36,959 nucleotides of DNA. Source: Candidatus Omnitrophota bacterium (GTDB lineage: Bacteria > CG03). Positions 16,203 through 24,482 of this stretch are shown one piece after another. A model generated the notes under the pieces. The model was not told the origin of the DNA and did no database searches. It saw only the letters and a program-made list of their open reading frames with translations. The position numbers and the translations under genes were made by a program. The number at the start of each line of letters is the position of its first letter. The stretch's first letter is position 1. Where the stretch lies: positions 1 through 36,959 of the forward strand of contig VMTH01000161.1 of NCBI GenBank assembly GCA_013791745.1, read 5' to 3'.

Positions 16203-17999
16203 TTACAAACCGGCAGTGATACCCACTCCCGCCCATCTGCCGTGAGCGGGCACGGGCGGCTGAGACTGGAATTTCCTGTTGAACAAATTAGCCGCTTCCA
16301 GAAACAGGCTGTAATTGCCGAATCTCTTTTCTATTCTGGCGTCCATCACAAAATATCCCGCCTCAGAGCGCCTCTTCAAATAAGAGCCCGACACCGCGGC
16401 TGAAAGTCCGCCGTGGCGGGCTGAAAGTGCGCCGGCGCGTGATGAAGCTCTTGGAAACAGATGCCCTTTGAGCCGAAGAGAAAATTTATGAGCGGGATAC
16501 CTTAACGCGTATTTTGAGTCATAAATACCTCCGGGCGCGGATGCCTTGAGAAAAGTGTAGCCGGCCTGGCCGCCTATCGCGCGGAAAGAGAAAAAATATT
16601 TCAAACGCGCGCCCTTCGTGTCAAATTCCGGGATATTCCACGCATGGAAAGTGTCCGTTGAATTGAATTTCACCCAGTCTATGATATCTCTGCCGGAACG
16701 CAGAAAAACCGCCGCCGAAAAAGCCCCGGCCGTCATGCCCGTTTCGTAATATCTGCTTTTTTCAAGATGAAGAGCCGTGTCGCCCTCATTCGCCGGATCC
16801 CAATAATGCAATTCCGTATAAGAGGGCGGCCTGAAAGCCGAAGCGTAAAGAATATGTACGCGCAAGCGGTTCAGCGTGATTTCTTCTCCCATGGAAATCG
16901 AGTTTATCTTATCCCAGCGGCCGCTGCGGTCCGTCCTCAAATTAAGATTGAATTCGGATATCCCTTTTTTACGGCGGAAGCGCTCAAAAAATGACACCGC
17001 GCGCGTATGCTCGTTTTTCAGAACATTGCTTGTTATTTCTTCCCGCGAATACTCCGCCCCACACGAAAAAGAGTTATAACCTGAAACGAAATGCAAAACA
17101 GCTTCATTCCCACTCCGTATATTCTGATGGCTGTTGCCGTACAAATTCCCGCCCCACAAATATTCGAATTTATCCCCGTGCCGTCTGACAAATGTTTTAT
17201 TGCTCAGAAAAAACGACCGGCTGAACGGAACCCTGAATTCAAGATTGGCGAATTCAAGGCAGGTCTCCTCCCTTTCACCCGAAGTGCCGGTGCCGTAAAA
17301 ATGATACGCCCCGAAATCCTTGTCCTGCCTTCCGGCGCTCAGGCTCACGCTGTTTTTCCCGGGTAAAAACACCCTGCCGAAATAGTCGTTCACGGCAAAA
17401 TCCCTCCCGGGGAAATAGCCGGGAGATCTCTTTCTTGAGGCCGAAAGCAGCATATTCCCGCCCTTCATCGGCGGCGAAAAACTTATCCTGCCGCTGAAAG
17501 TATTTTTTTCATAAAAAGCCAGCTCGGCGCCCACGGATTTTTTGTGCGATTTTTTGGTGATGATATTGACCGCTCCCGAAAAAGCTCCGGCGCCGTAAAC
17601 GGATGAGGCGGGGGCGGAAATTATCTCGATTCTCTCAATATCGTTTTTGGACACCGGTATATTCATCTGGTGATGTCCGGTCTGCAGATCGCTCATTCTC
17701 ACCCCGTCAAGGAGCACCAGAACCTGCTCAAAAGAACCGCCTGAAACAGAAAGGTCGTTCTGAACGCCGAAGCCTCCGCGCCCCCTGACGTCTATTCCGG
17801 CCGATAATCTCAAAACATCCTCCAGCGAATCGGCCGGCAGGAGCGCGAGATCTTCGGCTGTTATTATCTCACTGCCCGGGGAAAAGATCCGTTCACCGTA
17901 AACGACTATTTCCTCAATGTTTTCGCTGCCGGAGGAAGCACTGTTCAAAAAACACAGCGCGCAGCCAAACAAAATCACCGAAGCGGAAATTTTAAACAT
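16203..17999 (-). CDS. TonB-dependent outer-membrane receptor (BtuB-like)
   Basis: A gated outer-membrane beta-barrel that imports a scarce ligand using TonB energy. The start at 17999 gives a clean signal peptide (MFKISASVILFGCALCFLNS) after GAAGGAGG; the length is then 598 residues, close to BtuB. The probable TonB box is IEEIVVYGE right after the signal peptide. The plug domain follows, with VLRLSAGIDVRGRGG, VLVLLDGVRM and SVYGAGAFSGAVNIIT. The rest is 20-odd amphipathic strands, with the terminal strand GVGITAGL. Residues about 520-534 (ALSARHGGLSAAV) are encoded by a palindromic repeat that also occurs elsewhere in the window. The ligand is not inferable; cobalamin or siderophore are the usual possibilities. 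No TonB, ExbBD or ABC transporter genes are adjacent. Confidence 0.9.
   Translation of the reverse strand: MFKISASVILFGCALCFLNSASSGSENIEEIVVYGERIFSPGSEIITAEDLALLPADSLEDVLRLSAGIDVRGRGGFGVQNDLSVSGGSFEQVLVLLDGVRMSDLQTGHHQMNIPVSKNDIERIEIISAPASSVYGAGAFSGAVNIITKKSHKKSVGAELAFYEKNTFSGRISFSPPMKGGNMLLSASRKRSPGYFPGRDFAVNDYFGRVFLPGKNSVSLSAGRQDKDFGAYHFYGTGTSGEREETCLEFANLEFRVPFSRSFFLSNKTFVRRHGDKFEYLWGGNLYGNSHQNIRSGNEAVLHFVSGYNSFSCGAEYSREEITSNVLKNEHTRAVSFFERFRRKKGISEFNLNLRTDRSGRWDKINSISMGEEITLNRLRVHILYASAFRPPSYTELHYWDPANEGDTALHLEKSRYYETGMTAGAFSAAVFLRSGRDIIDWVKFNSTDTFHAWNIPEFDTKGARLKYFFSFRAIGGQAGYTFLKASAPGGIYDSKYALRYPAHKFSLRLKGHLFPRASSRAGALSARHGGLSAAVSGSYLKRRSEAGYFVMDARIEKRFGNYSLFLEAANLFNRKFQSQPPVPAHGRWAGVGITAGL
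16399..16443 (-). repeat. Palindromic repeat copy inside the TonB receptor gene
   Basis: About 45 bases align with 10056-10100: both share gctgaaagt, then ccgtggcgg, and a second g(t/c)gcgcc block with the same 8-base spacing. The reading frame is kept, and the encoded peptide (LSARHGGLSAA) resembles the one read from the other copy (SAIRHGRLSAA). Confidence 0.6.
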
Positions 18000-18103
18000 C
18001 CGGCATGCGCCTCCTTCACGAAACAACATTATAATGAGCGGCGGACGGTGTCCGACGGGGCTCTATGAGCAAGGGGTTTGCATAGTGCCCAAAGCTGAGC
18101 CTT

Positions 18104-18130
18104 GCGAAGTCCGCCCGTGGCGGGCGAATG
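18104..18130. repeat. Third copy of the palindromic repeat, upstream of the TonB receptor
   Basis: The core agtccgcccgtggcggg matches the core of the copies at 10056 and 16399 apart from one extra base. It lies in the 200-base gap between recO and the receptor gene, which also holds other short inverted repeats and no credible gene. Confidence 0.5.
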
Positions 18131-18199
18131 AGAGCGAACCACATACGTGAGCGTCCCTCGACGCGGCACCTCCGGCGCGAAACAATATTATATGCGCGC

Positions 18200-18802
18200 T
18201 TATTGCGCCGGAGAAAGGGATGCTTTCTTGAAGAAATCATAACTTTTTAGAGGATATCCTGTAAAATTCTGTATAAAATCCACTTCTCTTTTCAGCAATC
18301 TCGCCAGCTCTTCCGGCGAACTTTTTTCAAGATTTTTCTCAAAATTGTTCTCCAGCGCCGAAATGATCATCTTGTCGGAAAAATCCAGAAAACCTCCCTG
18401 ATAGATAAGCCGCGCCAGATAGGCATACACCTTCCTGATCCTGAACGGCCTGAGGCACCAGACGAGCCACTTGAAGAGCCCCTGCTCGGGATCGTGCACC
18501 GGCACGATCTCATTGGTGGCATCCAGGACCAGCTCTCTGGCGGCAAAATCCATAACGCTTGCCTCCTGCGGCGAATAGATCATTTCCCAGCCGGTGATCG
18601 TGTAAAAAGAGCTCTTTTTCAGAAAACTCAATTCAAGGATATTGCCGCCCTCAAAAGCGCCGCCCCAGTGATTAACCGGCTTTCCGTACCCGGCCACCGC
18701 CGTGATAATCTTCCCGTATTGTTCGGTAAAAACCACCACTCTGTTTTTATTATCGCAGACACGCCGGTTATCCAGGATCACGGCTTTTGTCTTAGCCGTC
18801 AT
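18200..18802 (-). CDS. recO: DNA repair protein RecO
   Basis: RecO anneals DNA strands and, with RecR, loads RecA at gaps. The N-terminal OB-fold is recognisable: KTKAVILDNRRV...NRVVVFTEQYGKIITAVAGYGKP matches the family pattern of an LD...DK...VVFT...GKI.AVAKGARKP strand order. The remainder is helical. At 200 residues it is shorter than E. coli RecO (242), and no C-terminal zinc-binding cysteine cluster is present. The ATG overlaps the upstream CNNM gene stop (ATGA). Location downstream of the ybeY-CNNM block is a common setting for recO. The family is divergent, so I am moderately confident. Confidence 0.78.
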   Translation of the reverse strand: MTAKTKAVILDNRRVCDNKNRVVVFTEQYGKIITAVAGYGKPVNHWGGAFEGGNILELSFLKKSSFYTITGWEMIYSPQEASVMDFAARELVLDATNEIVPVHDPEQGLFKWLVWCLRPFRIRKVYAYLARLIYQGGFLDFSDKMIISALENNFEKNLEKSSPEELARLLKREVDFIQNFTGYPLKSYDFFKKASLSPAQ

Positions 18803-20046
18803 AGTTCCGGGATACGGATACGGACGCTCGTGATCTTCTGCCGGTCGGCGCTGTGCACCTCGATCACGACACCGTCTATTTCCACTGACTCGCCCTTGCG
18901 GGGCACATAATCGAGCTGCTCAAGTATCAGCCCCCCGATGGATGAGGCGGGATGCTCCGGCAGAGAAAGAGAAAGTTTGCTGTTGACCCTGTCCACATCC
19001 TCCGAAGCCGGAACGATATAGGACCCGTCTTTCTCTTTTTTATACACCACCTCTTTATCGAATTCATCAAAAATATCCCCTGTTATCTCCTCAAGCACAT
19101 CTTCCAGCGTTATGAGCCCCGTCACTTTGCCGTATTCGTCCACAACGATAGAAAGATGCTGGCGGCCGTTGCTGAAATTCTTGAGGAGGGTTTTCACCGG
19201 AGCTGTCTCGGGCACGAATGTCGGCGCCCTCATGATATCCTGGACTATCAGCAGAGTGCCCATATTGAGTACGCCTAAAATATCCTTGGTGTATATCACG
19301 CCCACAATATTATCCAGCGAACCCGAATAAACGGGGATGCGCGAATGGCCGGACAGCGCCAGCTCCCTGAAAATCCGGGCTTTCCCCCAGTTTATATCCA
19401 CAGCCTTTATATCAACCTCCGGCACCATTACCTGGCGCACCTCTTTCTCCGGGAATTCCAGAATACCCTTGAGCATTGTTTTTTCCTCATGGCTTATTTT
19501 CCCTGACACATAAGCCAACTCCGAAGCCTCCGCCAGATCCTGAGAGCTAGTCCGCGGCAGAGTTTTGGAAAGTTTTACTCCCAGCAATTCAGATAAAAAC
19601 CTGCTCATCGCAAAGAGCAATCTTGCCAGGGGGCTGAGAAAAAAAACCACTTTCGGCAAAAAAGGCAAAGCCGCGGCGGCGAAACTTCTGGGATGTTTTT
19701 TCGCGAGTGTTTTCGCGAGTATATCGCCGAACATAACAACAAACGCGAAGAGAACAACGCTCGCGGCAAAGGAAGTGCGCTCGATGGACATACTGAAACG
19801 CGAAGAAATATCCCGCGCGAGGAGCTGAGTCAGGACGCTGGATGCGACAACGGACAGCGCATTACCTATAAGTATGGAGGTCAGTATCCTGTGAGGGGTA
19901 TTCAGGAATCTCCTCAAGGCCGTGGCGGCCGACGGCGGCCCTGCCAGGATTGACTGCTTCTGAAAAGGAGAAAGAGAGCATATCGCTGTCTCGGTGCCGG
20001 CAAAATAAAACATACACAGAAAACTGATTATCAAAAGGAATATCAT
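18799..20046 (-). CDS. CNNM/CBS-domain transporter-like protein (CorC/HlyC family), full length
   Basis: Inner-membrane protein with an N-terminal DUF21/CNNM transmembrane domain (about 1-160). Two CBS domains follow (about 200-320; landmarks MVPEVDIKAVD, SRIPVYSGSLDNIVGVIYTKDIL, SIVVDEYGKVTGLITLEDVLEEITGDI). A C-terminal CorC_HlyC domain completes it (about 335-415; IGGLILEQLDYVPRKGESVEIDG). Homologues mediate Mg2+ or other divalent cation efflux; older annotations say hemolysin. It is one of two tandem paralogues, overlapping the upstream one by 4 bases. This copy keeps the C-terminal domain that its partner lacks. Confidence 0.92.
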   Translation of the reverse strand: MIFLLIISFLCMFYFAGTETAICSLSPFQKQSILAGPPSAATALRRFLNTPHRILTSILIGNALSVVASSVLTQLLARDISSRFSMSIERTSFAASVVLFAFVVMFGDILAKTLAKKHPRSFAAAALPFLPKVVFFLSPLARLLFAMSRFLSELLGVKLSKTLPRTSSQDLAEASELAYVSGKISHEEKTMLKGILEFPEKEVRQVMVPEVDIKAVDINWGKARIFRELALSGHSRIPVYSGSLDNIVGVIYTKDILGVLNMGTLLIVQDIMRAPTFVPETAPVKTLLKNFSNGRQHLSIVVDEYGKVTGLITLEDVLEEITGDIFDEFDKEVVYKKEKDGSYIVPASEDVDRVNSKLSLSLPEHPASSIGGLILEQLDYVPRKGESVEIDGVVIEVHSADRQKITSVRIRIPEL

Positions 20047-21035
20047 TTCTCCGCGCCGCTCCTCTTCAGGTCATATTCGTCCAGGATATTCCCGAATATC
20101 TCTTCCAGAAGATCCTCCATTGTGACGATTCCCGTTATCGTTCCCGAGGAATCCGTCACAAGCGCTATGTGCACCCTCTTGTTGATAAGCTGTCTGTAAG
20201 CTCCCAGCACCGTGACGGCCTCGTCTATAAAAAGAGGCCGGCGGGCATATTGTTTGATATCGGCCTTCCCTTCCAGAATACGCGCTTTGACAATTTCCCT
20301 CGCATAGACAATGCCCGCTATCCTGTCCAGAGAACCGTAATAAACAGGGAAGCGCGATATACCCGAATCTATTATCAGCTCCTCCATGGATTCTTCGGAC
20401 GAATTAAGGTCTATCCCCACTATTTTTTCGCGGGGGGTCATCACCTCAAAAAGCTTTTTCTGGTTGAGCGACAGCACCTTGGATATTATCTTGGAGAAAC
20501 TCTCCCTGTCCTCAAGATTTTCCGAAATCTCCCCTATGTCCCCCCTGCTTACGTGCAAATCCGAGGATTCCGCTGCGCTCCCTGAGATCAGTTCGGAAAA
20601 ATAAGTGGTGAAATTGCTGAGCGGCCTGAAAATATAAGATACAAAATTGAGAAAACTCCCGAACGCCCCGCTGACCTTTTGCGGATAAGTGGTGGCTATG
20701 TTCTTCGGCATTATCTCGCCGAAAAAAAGAAGAAGCGCTGAGGTGACAAACAAAGCCACGGCCGAGGACGCGACGGCCGTAAAGCCGCGGGATAAGGCCG
20801 CGCCGATTATGACATATGATAGAATAGAGCTGAAAGCGATATTAACAAAATTATTCCCTATGAGTATGGTGGAGAGCACCGACCCCGGCCTCAACAGCCA
20901 GTCGCTGAAGATCCGCAGTTTCGTCTGATTGAAAAGCGCCTTTATCCGGGCGCGGTTAAGCGTCGCCAGGGATGTTTCCATTGATGAGAAAACTCCCGAA
21001 AAAACAAGAAGAGCCGCAAGAAATATAAAAATCAT
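20043..21035 (-). CDS. CNNM/CBS-domain protein, short paralogue lacking CorC_HlyC domain
   Basis: The 330-residue protein has the same layout as its downstream neighbour: CNNM membrane domain (about 1-155, containing FFGEIMPKNIATTYP) and paired CBS domains (MTPREKIVGIDL, SRFPVYYGSLDRIAGIVYAREIV, IALVTDSSGTITGIVTMEDLLEEIFGNI). It ends shortly after the second CBS domain, with no CorC_HlyC region. The two genes may encode a heteromeric membrane complex; this is inference from tandem arrangement and overlap. It starts 4 bases inside the ybeY stop. The probable role is divalent cation transport or its regulation. Confidence 0.9.
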   Translation of the reverse strand: MIFIFLAALLVFSGVFSSMETSLATLNRARIKALFNQTKLRIFSDWLLRPGSVLSTILIGNNFVNIAFSSILSYVIIGAALSRGFTAVASSAVALFVTSALLLFFGEIMPKNIATTYPQKVSGAFGSFLNFVSYIFRPLSNFTTYFSELISGSAAESSDLHVSRGDIGEISENLEDRESFSKIISKVLSLNQKKLFEVMTPREKIVGIDLNSSEESMEELIIDSGISRFPVYYGSLDRIAGIVYAREIVKARILEGKADIKQYARRPLFIDEAVTVLGAYRQLINKRVHIALVTDSSGTITGIVTMEDLLEEIFGNILDEYDLKRSGAEK

Positions 21036-21460
21036 CTTTCCAGTTTATTCACCAGCTCATCCCCTGCCTCCAGCATTTTATTTTTAGCCGAGGGGGAGAG
21101 ATCATCCATTCCGGATAAATGCAGCAGGCCGTGGACGATTAAAATCCGCAATTCTTTTCCTATGCCGTGCCCTAAACGCAAAGCGGCTTTCCGCGCCTCG
21201 GAGAGGCACACATAGATTTCGCAGAATTTCCCGCCGACCGGCAATGGGGGCCGGCCGAGATCAAAAGCCATAACATCCGTCACCCCGGTTTTTGAAAAAA
21301 AACGGCGGTTCAGCTTTTTTATGCCCTGTGATCCGGTCAGCACGACATTGACGGGGCATTGAAGAGAGAGCTCTCCGGCGGCGCGGGATGTAAAATTTCT
21401 CAGTTTTCTGATATTCAGCCCCCGCACAGGCTCTTCGCTGAAAAACTCCACGCGGGGCAT
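21032..21460 (-). CDS. ybeY: Endoribonuclease YbeY
   Basis: YbeY is a metal-dependent RNase needed for 16S rRNA 3' maturation and ribosome quality control. The 142-residue protein has the preceding strand TDVMAFDLG (usually TDVLSFP) and the metal motif HGLLHLSGMDD: His110, His114 and then Asp120 where E. coli has His124. Asp at this place is a conservative metal ligand and is seen in some other phyla. It directly follows the 7TM-HD gene (adjacent bases) and overlaps the short CNNM gene. The phoH/7TM-HD/ybeY/CNNM order is widespread in bacteria and supports the call. Confidence 0.92.
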   Translation of the reverse strand: MPRVEFFSEEPVRGLNIRKLRNFTSRAAGELSLQCPVNVVLTGSQGIKKLNRRFFSKTGVTDVMAFDLGRPPLPVGGKFCEIYVCLSEARKAALRLGHGIGKELRILIVHGLLHLSGMDDLSPSAKNKMLEAGDELVNKLER

Positions 21461-22909
21461 TTACTGCTGTTTTTCCGCGGACGGCTTATCCGCGTCGGAA
21501 TAATCAAGCCTTATGTGATGTATGGAAATCAGAGTTTTTGTAAAAACATCGCCTATCTTCTGTATATTTTTGAGCGTTATGGGACATTCATTGAGCTGGC
21601 CGGAGGCGAAATAATTGTTGATTATCTTGTGAACGGTGTCTTTGATATTCTCGAAACTCGGATCCTCTATGGAGCGGCAGGCGGCCTCTACGCTGTCGGC
21701 GAGCATAACTATGGCCGTCTCTCTGGTCTGGGGCAGGGGCCCGGGATACCTGTAAACGGTTTCGTCGCTGGCTCCTCCGGAAACAGCGGCTTTCCTGAAA
21801 AAATACTGCACTATGGTGGTGCCGTGATGCTGCGCTATGAAATCAAGCACGCACTCATCCACCCCGGCTTCGGCGGCGAGCTTGACGCCCTCTTTAACAT
21901 GGGAAAGGATCACAAGGGCGCTCATTTCCGGTTTCAGCGTTTCATGCACATTCCCCTCAAGCTGGTTCTCGATGAAATACTGCGCCTTGCCTATTTTCCC
22001 GACATCATGATAATATGCCCCCACACGCGCCAGCAGGCTGTTGCATTTTATGGATACGGCCGCGGCCTCGGCCAGGGCCGCTACCATAAGGCTGTGGTGA
22101 TATGTTCCGGGGGCTTCTATCATAAGTTTTTTCAGAAGCGGGTGGTTGAAATCCCCGAGCTCTATCAGCCTCACATCCGAGGTCAGATTTAAAACCCACT
22201 CAAAAAGGGGAAAGAAGCTGATGATAAAAATAAAAGTTAGCGACGAGACAAGGAACGGCGACCTTATACCGTCATAGATAAGATTGCCGCTGTGTATACC
22301 CAGCAGCTGCAGCGCGAAATTCGCCGCGAGGAGAAACACGAATATGGACAGAGCGTTTAAAAATATATCAGAGCGTTTTATGATTCTCCTGGGGAAAGCT
22401 ATCGCCCCCAGTCCGCCGACGAAAGAAATAAAAAACACCTCGAAATTGCCGAGATATATGAACGACACTATCAAACTTATCAGCAGCGCTGCATTCTCCG
22501 CCACCCGGCGCGAGACAAGAAAATTAAGAAGGCTTGCCGCAGCCGGGGTAAAGACGAAATACATGCTGATCTCTCTGGATTTCGCGAACTGCGTCATAAG
22601 CACCGCTGAGACAATAACAAGCCCTGACAAAAGGATCTTCGACGGGTTCATTTCTTTCTCAGTTTTAATGAACGAGAAAGCGGCGTATATCCATATAATC
22701 ACAAAGAGCCCGGACCCGGCGATGAAATTTTTTTCAAAACCGAATTCCGCCGATAGCGCCATCAGCACGCTCAATGAGATCAGGACACCGAGCAGCCATG
22801 CCGGAAAAGGAATGTCTTTTTTCAGAATATTTTTATTCTTTGAGGGCTTATCCAGCGCCTCGGCCCAACTTTGGAAAATACGCGAAAAAAAACTTTTAAC
22901 TCTGCCCAT
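21461..22909 (-). CDS. 7TM-HD family phosphohydrolase (PgpH-like)
   Basis: An integral membrane protein with about six to seven helices (35-240) followed by a cytoplasmic HD domain. Metal-binding residues are visible at His271-His272 (TYHHSLMVA), His301-Asp302 (AYYHDVGKI), the HVKEG segment and HH in FIAQHHGTTI. The closing AIVMLADSVEAA carries the last Asp. PgpH relatives hydrolyse cyclic di-AMP. This one has 482 residues and lacks the large extracytoplasmic 7TMR-HDED region of the roughly 700-residue Firmicutes PgpH, so ligand sensing may differ. It lies 9 bases downstream of phoH and abuts ybeY. Cyclic-dinucleotide activity is by analogy. K+ uptake (KtrAB) is a known c-di-AMP target and is also in this window. 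Confidence 0.88.
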   Translation of the reverse strand: MGRVKSFFSRIFQSWAEALDKPSKNKNILKKDIPFPAWLLGVLISLSVLMALSAEFGFEKNFIAGSGLFVIIWIYAAFSFIKTEKEMNPSKILLSGLVIVSAVLMTQFAKSREISMYFVFTPAAASLLNFLVSRRVAENAALLISLIVSFIYLGNFEVFFISFVGGLGAIAFPRRIIKRSDIFLNALSIFVFLLAANFALQLLGIHSGNLIYDGIRSPFLVSSLTFIFIISFFPLFEWVLNLTSDVRLIELGDFNHPLLKKLMIEAPGTYHHSLMVAALAEAAAVSIKCNSLLARVGAYYHDVGKIGKAQYFIENQLEGNVHETLKPEMSALVILSHVKEGVKLAAEAGVDECVLDFIAQHHGTTIVQYFFRKAAVSGGASDETVYRYPGPLPQTRETAIVMLADSVEAACRSIEDPSFENIKDTVHKIINNYFASGQLNECPITLKNIQKIGDVFTKTLISIHHIRLDYSDADKPSAEKQQ

Positions 22910-22918
22910 GATTATCCT

Positions 22919-23821
22919 TTATTTTTTAACGGCTCCGTATGCCGCCACTATTTTCTTAACGAGCGGATGCCTGACAACATCCCTCTTACTGAACTTAATG
23001 AATTTGATACCCCTGATGCCCGCAAGCACCTCGTGCGCGTTGACAAGGCCGGACTTCACCCCTCTTTCAAGATCTATCTGCGTTTCATCGCCGTTGATAC
23101 ATATCGCCCCTTTGGGCCCCAGCCTGGTCAGGATCATTTTCATCTGAAGGGCCGTTGTGTTCTGAGCCTCATCAAGAATGACAAAGGCGTCGTCCAACGT
23201 CCTTCCTCTCATATAGGCCAGCGGAACGATCTCTATAACACCGGCGGCTTTCTGCCTCCCGTAATATCTTTCGCCCGCCAGCGTTATAAAAGCGCTGTTG
23301 AGCGGAGCAAGATAGGGGCTCACTTTTTCCTCAAAGTCCCCGGGAAGATAGCCCAGCCGCTCGCCGGCCTCCACAATGGGCCGGGAAAGTATAATTTTGG
23401 AAAATCTCCCTTCCTCAAGAAAGCTGAGAGCGCACAGGACTGCCAGAAAAGTTTTCCCCGTCCCCGCCGGGCCCGTGGCAATCGTGACGGGGTTTTTCAG
23501 CATTGATTCCATATACTTTTTCTGCGCGGGAGAAGACGGAGAAATCTTACGGCCGCCGCGGAATGTAAGAGGCGGCTGGGCGGAAGGAACAATATCGGCC
23601 CCGGTGCGCTTGTCCGTAAGAACGCCCCCTCTGCGGAGATTCTCAATTTCTTTAGCGGCCTCGTCCAGATCGCGCGCTTTTCCGCGCAGGACAATGCTGT
23701 TCGCCCTGACGCTCACGCCCACATCAAACATTTGATTGATCTTTTTGATGTTGCTGTCGTAGGGCCCGAATATATCGGACAATTCGCCCTGATTTCTGAT
23801 ATGGATAATTTTTGTTATCAA
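22919..23821 (-). CDS. phoH: PhoH-like ATPase
   Basis: A cytoplasmic P-loop NTPase linked to RNA metabolism and often found with ybeY. The 300-residue protein has an N-terminal KH-like region (about 1-70; GVSVRANSIVLRGKARDLDEA), Walker A GPAGTGKT at 117-124 and Walker B VILDEAQN with TTALQMKMILTRLG following. Further typical segments are SRPIVEAGERLGYLPGD and PLAYMRGRTLDDAF. The start is TTG at 23821, three bases after the stop of the LysM gene, without a clear Shine-Dalgarno sequence, so translation is probably coupled. Confidence 0.94.
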   Translation of the reverse strand: MITKIIHIRNQGELSDIFGPYDSNIKKINQMFDVGVSVRANSIVLRGKARDLDEAAKEIENLRRGGVLTDKRTGADIVPSAQPPLTFRGGRKISPSSPAQKKYMESMLKNPVTIATGPAGTGKTFLAVLCALSFLEEGRFSKIILSRPIVEAGERLGYLPGDFEEKVSPYLAPLNSAFITLAGERYYGRQKAAGVIEIVPLAYMRGRTLDDAFVILDEAQNTTALQMKMILTRLGPKGAICINGDETQIDLERGVKSGLVNAHEVLAGIRGIKFIKFSKRDVVRHPLVKKIVAAYGAVKK

Positions 23822-23824
23822 ATT

Positions 23825-24340
23825 TTAACGCGGAATTTTAAAAACCTGTCCTTTGTAGATGAGGTCGGGATCTTTTATCTGGTCCTTGTTAGCCATGTAT
23901 ATTTTTTTCCACTGCCACGGATCATTGTATATCCGGCTCTGTTTGGCTATGTTCCAGAGACAATCCCGCGTTTCAGCCCAGCTCCTGACAGTATAAGAAT
24001 CAGCCCTTTCTGCGTCAAACTCTTTCCTCGCCTCTCTAAGAGCCTTTTCCCTTGCCTCGCGCGCGTCATCCAACGCTTTTTTCGCCAGAGAATATGAAGC
24101 GTCCGCCTTTTCCTTCGCGGGGAGATAATCGCCGCCCTCAAGGGCCTGCTTCGCCTCGTTCAGAAGTTTTTCTGCGTCAGGCACGGGCACTTCCTCCTGG
24201 GCGCACACAGCTATAATTTTTTCGGCTCTGATGATGGCATCCCTCGCGTTCAAGCGGGCTTCTTGTTCAGCCGTCATCGCTTTCTTGCCGCCGCAGGCGG
24301 CCAAAAAACCGCAAAGAACAATCACCATAATTTTTTTCAT
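23825..24340 (-). CDS. LysM-domain lipoprotein
   Basis: The start at 24340 follows AAGGAG and yields a lipoprotein signal MKKIMVIVLCGFLAAC whose Cys16 would be lipidated by Lgt and the general lipoprotein pathway. Residues about 25-115 form an alanine-, lysine- and glutamate-rich helical region likely to be a coiled hairpin (DUF4398-like). The C-terminal 55 residues, from SYTVRSWAETRDCLWNIAKQ to IYKGQVFKIP, are a LysM domain that binds peptidoglycan. The protein should tether membrane to cell wall. A promoter lies 46 bases upstream. A GTG at 24379, 6 bases after the -10, would extend the frame by 13 residues, but the Shine-Dalgarno sequence favours the ATG. Confidence 0.88.
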   Translation of the reverse strand: MKKIMVIVLCGFLAACGGKKAMTAEQEARLNARDAIIRAEKIIAVCAQEEVPVPDAEKLLNEAKQALEGGDYLPAKEKADASYSLAKKALDDAREAREKALREARKEFDAERADSYTVRSWAETRDCLWNIAKQSRIYNDPWQWKKIYMANKDQIKDPDLIYKGQVFKIPR

Positions 24341-24385
24341 ACCTTTAAATTCTCCTTGATCTCTAAACACTTCTATCACCGTTGA

Positions 24386-24415
24386 ATTTTACCAATAAGG
24401 CCGCTTTAAGGTCAA
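24386..24415 (-). promoter_or_regulatory. Promoter of the LysM-phoH-ybeY gene run
   Basis: On the minus strand -35 TTGACC (24415 to 24410), an 18-base spacer and -10 TAAAAT (24391 to 24386). It faces left into the LysM gene and is divergent from the CCA-adding enzyme promoter. Confidence 0.7.
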
Positions 24416-24466
24416 TAGTCAATAAGCGGCATCTGCGGCGTATTTTATCAGACGCGGAAAATTTGG

Positions 24467-24472
24467 TAGAAT
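24467..24472 (+). promoter_or_regulatory. -10 element of the CCA-adding enzyme gene
   Basis: TAGAAT preceded by TTGG; the -35 (TTTATC, 17 bases upstream) is weak. The ATG at 24483 is only 10 bases further on and a TTG at 24477 only 4, so the mRNA would have almost no leader. No Shine-Dalgarno sequence is present. Confidence 0.5.
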
Positions 24473-24482
24473 CACTTTGCAA

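Noticed and set aside
18016-18240. 74-codon minus-strand frame between recO and the TonB receptor
   Set aside because: It has no domain, overlaps the third repeat copy and both flanking genes, and lacks a convincing start.
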